A stretch of DNA of 17,755 nucleotides from Candidatus Colimonas fimequi (lineage in GTDB: Bacteria; Bacillota; Clostridia; Peptostreptococcales; Anaerovoracaceae). How positions within the stretch are numbered: position 1 is the stretch's first letter; every line of letters starts with the position of its first letter. Position numbers and translations under genes: made by a program. Below, in pieces: positions 15,412-17,755 of the stretch. The notes below the pieces were generated by a model that had not been told where the DNA came from, did not search any database, and saw only the letters and a list, made by a program, of their open reading frames with translations. Location of the stretch: NCBI GenBank assembly GCA_018065295.1, contig JAGHTQ010000026.1, positions 1-17,755 of the forward strand, in the 5' to 3' direction.

Positions 15412-16197
15412 TTATTTATACAGCTTCTGCCAGATACATACAGTTTCGAAGCCAACGCCTTCGTGCATTGCCTTAGCAACAGGAATGTAGTAGAAGGAGA
15501 AAACGTCTTTGTTTTCCTTCTTCAGTTCATTACAAATAGCAGCAAGTACTGGCTTTGATACGCCCTTACCTCTTGCTTCTGGAGCAGTCATAACGCCACC
15601 GATTACAGCAAGTTCTTTTGTCTCTGCATATGTACCTGCATGGCAAAGAATATTTCCAGTTTCTTCTGATCTGATTACCCAGTTTCTTCCGAAATTAGTT
15701 TCTTTTCTCTCAACGTACTGCTTATAAAGTGAGTCATATCCATATGGCTTGCCGATTGCTTCGTCAGAAGCGATGAGTTCAACAACCTCTGCCAGTTCTT
15801 CAACAGGTGCTGAATATGCCTTCTGTGCAGGCTCGATTTTGATATCCTTAAGTCCACCAACTGTACCCAGTTCAATTTTTAAGTCAGGGAAATAAGGTTC
15901 TAACTGTGAAACAGTTTCCTTCGCCCCGAATATGAGTTCACAGTTATTTTCTTTTATTAAATTAGCAACGTCTTCAACATCATATGTTGAGTTCTTGCTG
16001 TAAACCTGCATACCTGAATAGTACTTTGAAACGATGGCGCAGATTTCGTCATTCTCGTCCTTCTGCATCCAAACTTTATAAAGATCTGAGTCCAGTCCAT
16101 ATTCGAGCATATCAATGAATATGTACAGGCACTTGCCATAGTCTTTACCGATGTAATTTATAATCTGTTCCTGATTGCTTCCATTACAAAGCTGCAT
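15412..16197 (-). CDS. GNAT family N-acetyltransferase
   Basis: 261 residues; ATG at 16197 preceded by AAGGCGG. The catalytic domain is C-terminal (about 125-261). It has strand beta4 LAVIGGVMTA and the acetyl-CoA pyrophosphate loop PEARGKGVSKPVL (206-218, R-G-K-G), and a final beta-strand FETVCIWQKLYK. The N-terminal 120 residues form a separate domain (CLYIFIDMLEYGL... to YFPDLKIELG) that may be a second, degenerate GNAT lobe or a substrate-binding part. It would acetylate an amine, plausibly an aminosugar or amino-precursor made by the upstream aminotransferase, whose gene is 36 bp away; it has no signal peptide and acts in the cytoplasm. Substrate unknown. Confidence 0.82.
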   Translation of the reverse strand: MQLCNGSNQEQIINYIGKDYGKCLYIFIDMLEYGLDSDLYKVWMQKDENDEICAIVSKYYSGMQVYSKNSTYDVEDVANLIKENNCELIFGAKETVSQLEPYFPDLKIELGTVGGLKDIKIEPAQKAYSAPVEELAEVVELIASDEAIGKPYGYDSLYKQYVERKETNFGRNWVIRSEETGNILCHAGTYAETKELAVIGGVMTAPEARGKGVSKPVLAAICNELKKENKDVFSFYYIPVAKAMHEGVGFETVCIWQKLYK

Positions 16198-16233
16198 ATA
16201 ATCCGCCTTTCTAGCTATTAACTATCAAATTTA

Positions 16234-17301
16234 TTATCTGTTCATAATCTCCTTGATTGCGTCTAAGAGAAGATCGTTATCTGCTACTGTATGGTTACCC
16301 ATATGAGCTACTCTGAACAGCTTCTTGCCAAGTTCTCCACCGCTTGGATTTACTGTATAACCGTAATCGTTCTTCAGTGCCTCATATACTACCAGTGCAT
16401 TGCCTTCTGGGAAAAGTACTGGAGTACCAGCGTTTGACAGTGGATATGAAGGATATTCAAGTCCTAATGCACCAAGCTTGCTTCTGAAGTCGAGAGCGAT
16501 TTCTTCCACGTCAGCAACAATCTTATCAATTCCGATTTCGCAAAGGATATTGACTCTTCTCTGCCATTCAATTGCCAGTCTTACAGCTGGAGTGAATGGA
16601 GTCTGACCTCTCTCCATATTCTTAAGGTGATCCTTGAAATCAAGGTACATAATACCTGATTCAATACCGTTTACCTTCTCAACCATTCTTTCGCTAAGTG
16701 CTACGAAACTGAGTCCAGGAGCCAGTGAAAGTGCCTTCTGTGAGCTGAGGATAAGAGCATCGATACCGTGTTCTTTGAAATTAAGAGCATCGCAAAGGAA
16801 TGAACTGATAGCGTCAACAACGAAATACATATCGTTCTTCTTGCAGTATGCGCTCAGCATATCGATGTCATAGTGCTGTCCTGTTCCACTTTCGTGAATG
16901 TTTACTAATAATCCTGTGTACTTACCTTCTCCTGCAGCAGCAACGATCATTTCTTCAGTGAGTGTTTCGCCATAAGGAACTTCAACTGGAGTATGTGGAA
17001 TCTTATGGAGCTGGCAAAGCTGAACAAATCTATGTCCGAATGAGCCACCATCGATAACCAGAAGATTGTCATTAGCATGGAAGCAGTTCATAACAGTTGC
17101 TTCCATGCCTGCTGTTCCTGATGCAGTAAGAACAACCAGCTTATCATTAGCATCGCATCCTGCAAGTTCCATTAACTTAGCAGAAGCATCAAGCATAACA
17201 TCTGAAAATTCCTGATTTCTGAAATATGGCACCTGTGCTGAACCCATTTCGAGGATTTCTGGATGCATTTCTACTGGTCCAAGTGTATATAATTTGCTCA
17301 T
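16234..17301 (-). CDS. Class V PLP-dependent aminotransferase, 2-aminoethylphosphonate/alanine-glyoxylate type
   Basis: 355 residues; ATG at 17301 overlaps the previous stop (TAATG), with GGAGG 8 bases upstream. Features of fold-type I class V enzymes: LGPVEMHPEI near the N-terminus, SGTAGMEATV (61-70), NIHESGTG (134-141), pyridine-N partner D163 in VVDAISSF, PLP lysine K189 in LSSQKAL, and the substrate-carboxylate Arg in KLFRVAHMGNH near the C-terminus. Enzymes of this subgroup exchange an amino group with pyruvate or glyoxylate; PhnW-type members make or use 2-aminoethylphosphonate. The gene lies in an operon with LicD, which in some bacteria moves an aminoethylphosphonate group. That makes such a substrate plausible, but an alanine/serine-glyoxylate role fits the motifs equally well. 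Confidence 0.85.
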   Translation of the reverse strand: MSKLYTLGPVEMHPEILEMGSAQVPYFRNQEFSDVMLDASAKLMELAGCDANDKLVVLTASGTAGMEATVMNCFHANDNLLVIDGGSFGHRFVQLCQLHKIPHTPVEVPYGETLTEEMIVAAAGEGKYTGLLVNIHESGTGQHYDIDMLSAYCKKNDMYFVVDAISSFLCDALNFKEHGIDALILSSQKALSLAPGLSFVALSERMVEKVNGIESGIMYLDFKDHLKNMERGQTPFTPAVRLAIEWQRRVNILCEIGIDKIVADVEEIALDFRSKLGALGLEYPSYPLSNAGTPVLFPEGNALVVYEALKNDYGYTVNPSGGELGKKLFRVAHMGNHTVADNDLLLDAIKEIMNR

Positions 17302-17755
17302 TACTTTCCCTCCTTGATAATTGTTTCTAAAATCTCTGTAATCTTAATTGATTCTCTATTAAACAGTCCCATTGACTCAGTTCTGCCATTCTTAAGCATT
17401 GATGCAAACTGTCTGAGCAGGAACTTAAATCCGTTACCTTCGAAATTCATATTGAAGATTTCAGGCTCCGAGCTTCCAACCTTGTCTAACTCGAAGTAAT
17501 TACCCTTCCACCAGTTATCTCTAAGTCTGATAGTACCCTTAGTGCCGATGATTTCCATCTTGTTCTCAACTCTGATCTGATTACCTACGTTGATTACAGC
17601 TTCACCAACAGGGTATTCAACGATAGCTGATGCGAATTCAATATTGCCATTTTCTTTAGCAGTTTTAGTGTGGATTGAAGTATAATCGCAACCCATGATT
17701 TTAACCATTGGGCAAAGCGCCATAGCCATCAGTCCGAAGAAGATATCATCGATAT
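17301..17755 (-). CDS. Gfo/Idh/MocA family oxidoreductase, C-terminal part (5' end beyond the right edge)
   Basis: The frame is open from 17755 to the stop at 17301 (about 150 residues), so the N-terminal Rossmann domain and start are outside the window. What is visible matches the C-terminal alpha/beta substrate domain of Gfo/Idh/MocA oxidoreductases: DDIFFGLMAMALCP and FASAIVEYPVGEAVINVGNQIR followed by ENKMEIIGTKGTIRLRD. These enzymes oxidise or reduce sugars, inositols or sugar derivatives with NAD(P). Here it may make a sugar precursor of the surface polymer (inference). It overlaps the aminotransferase start by one base (TAATG), which indicates translational coupling and one transcript. 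Confidence 0.8.
   Translation of the reverse strand, partial: IDDIFFGLMAMALCPMVKIMGCDYTSIHTKTAKENGNIEFASAIVEYPVGEAVINVGNQIRVENKMEIIGTKGTIRLRDNWWKGNYFELDKVGSSEPEIFNMNFEGNGFKFLLRQFASMLKNGRTESMGLFNRESIKITEILETIIKEGK

Noticed and set aside
1..17755. CRISPR array, tRNA/rRNA, insertion sequence or attachment site
   Set aside because: No regularly spaced identical repeats, no transposase or integrase motifs and no terminal direct repeats were seen; gene order and composition look uniform, without signs of recent insertion.

Overview
The window looks like a chromosomal stretch from a Gram-positive anaerobe of the Clostridia type (Lachnospiraceae or Family XIII-like; exact taxon not resolved). Grounds: moderate-to-low G+C, strong GGAGG-type ribosome binding sites, LicD and CDP-glycerol glycerophosphotransferase-like wall-polymer enzymes, a large signal-peptide surface protein with Listeria-Bacteroides-type repeats, FN3/Ig-like secreted proteins, and zinc-ribbon membrane proteins. 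No rRNA, tRNA, CRISPR array, transposase or phage gene was found. Almost the whole window is cell-envelope biology.

Layout. (1) 1-1656, minus: the N-terminal 552 residues of a large secreted adhesin-like protein that runs off the left edge. (2) 1657-1886: a 230-bp divergent control region carrying a perfect 19-bp inverted repeat. Each arm is itself an 11-bp-period direct repeat, so it looks like an operator pair between two divergent promoters. (3) 1887-3831, plus: a three-gene unit of a membrane protein with a degenerate GGDEF domain, an ECF-like sigma factor, and a single-pass membrane protein with an extracellular Ig-like domain that is probably the anti-sigma/sensor. It ends at a strong bidirectional terminator. 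(4) 3923-5137 and 5255-6673, minus: two separately promoted single-pass membrane proteins that share a homologous extracytoplasmic domain. The second also has a zinc ribbon, a roughly 150-residue Glu-rich region and a lipocalin-like C-terminus. (5) 6777-17755, minus: one tightly packed gene train without internal terminators, transcribed right to left: Gfo/Idh oxidoreductase (cut by the right edge), class V aminotransferase resembling 2-aminoethylphosphonate or alanine-glyoxylate transaminases, GNAT acetyltransferase, intact LicD with a long helical extension, a LicD-like protein with a damaged active site, a membrane-anchored FN3/BIG2/propeller-like protein, a CDP-glycerol glycerophosphotransferase-like enzyme, a secreted FN3-SGNH hydrolase, and a small protein of unknown function.

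How it may work together. The large operon reads as a pathway that builds and decorates a phosphate-containing surface glycopolymer (teichoic-acid-like). A TagF/TagB-type enzyme transfers polyol phosphate, LicD adds a phospho-substituent, the aminotransferase and oxidoreductase make the amino-substituent or sugar precursor, and GNAT and SGNH enzymes adjust acylation. The sigma/anti-sigma module lies next to a surface adhesin and a symmetrical operator, which suggests linked control of surface-protein display. These joint roles are inference from gene content and layout; the domain calls come from motifs visible in the translated sequence.
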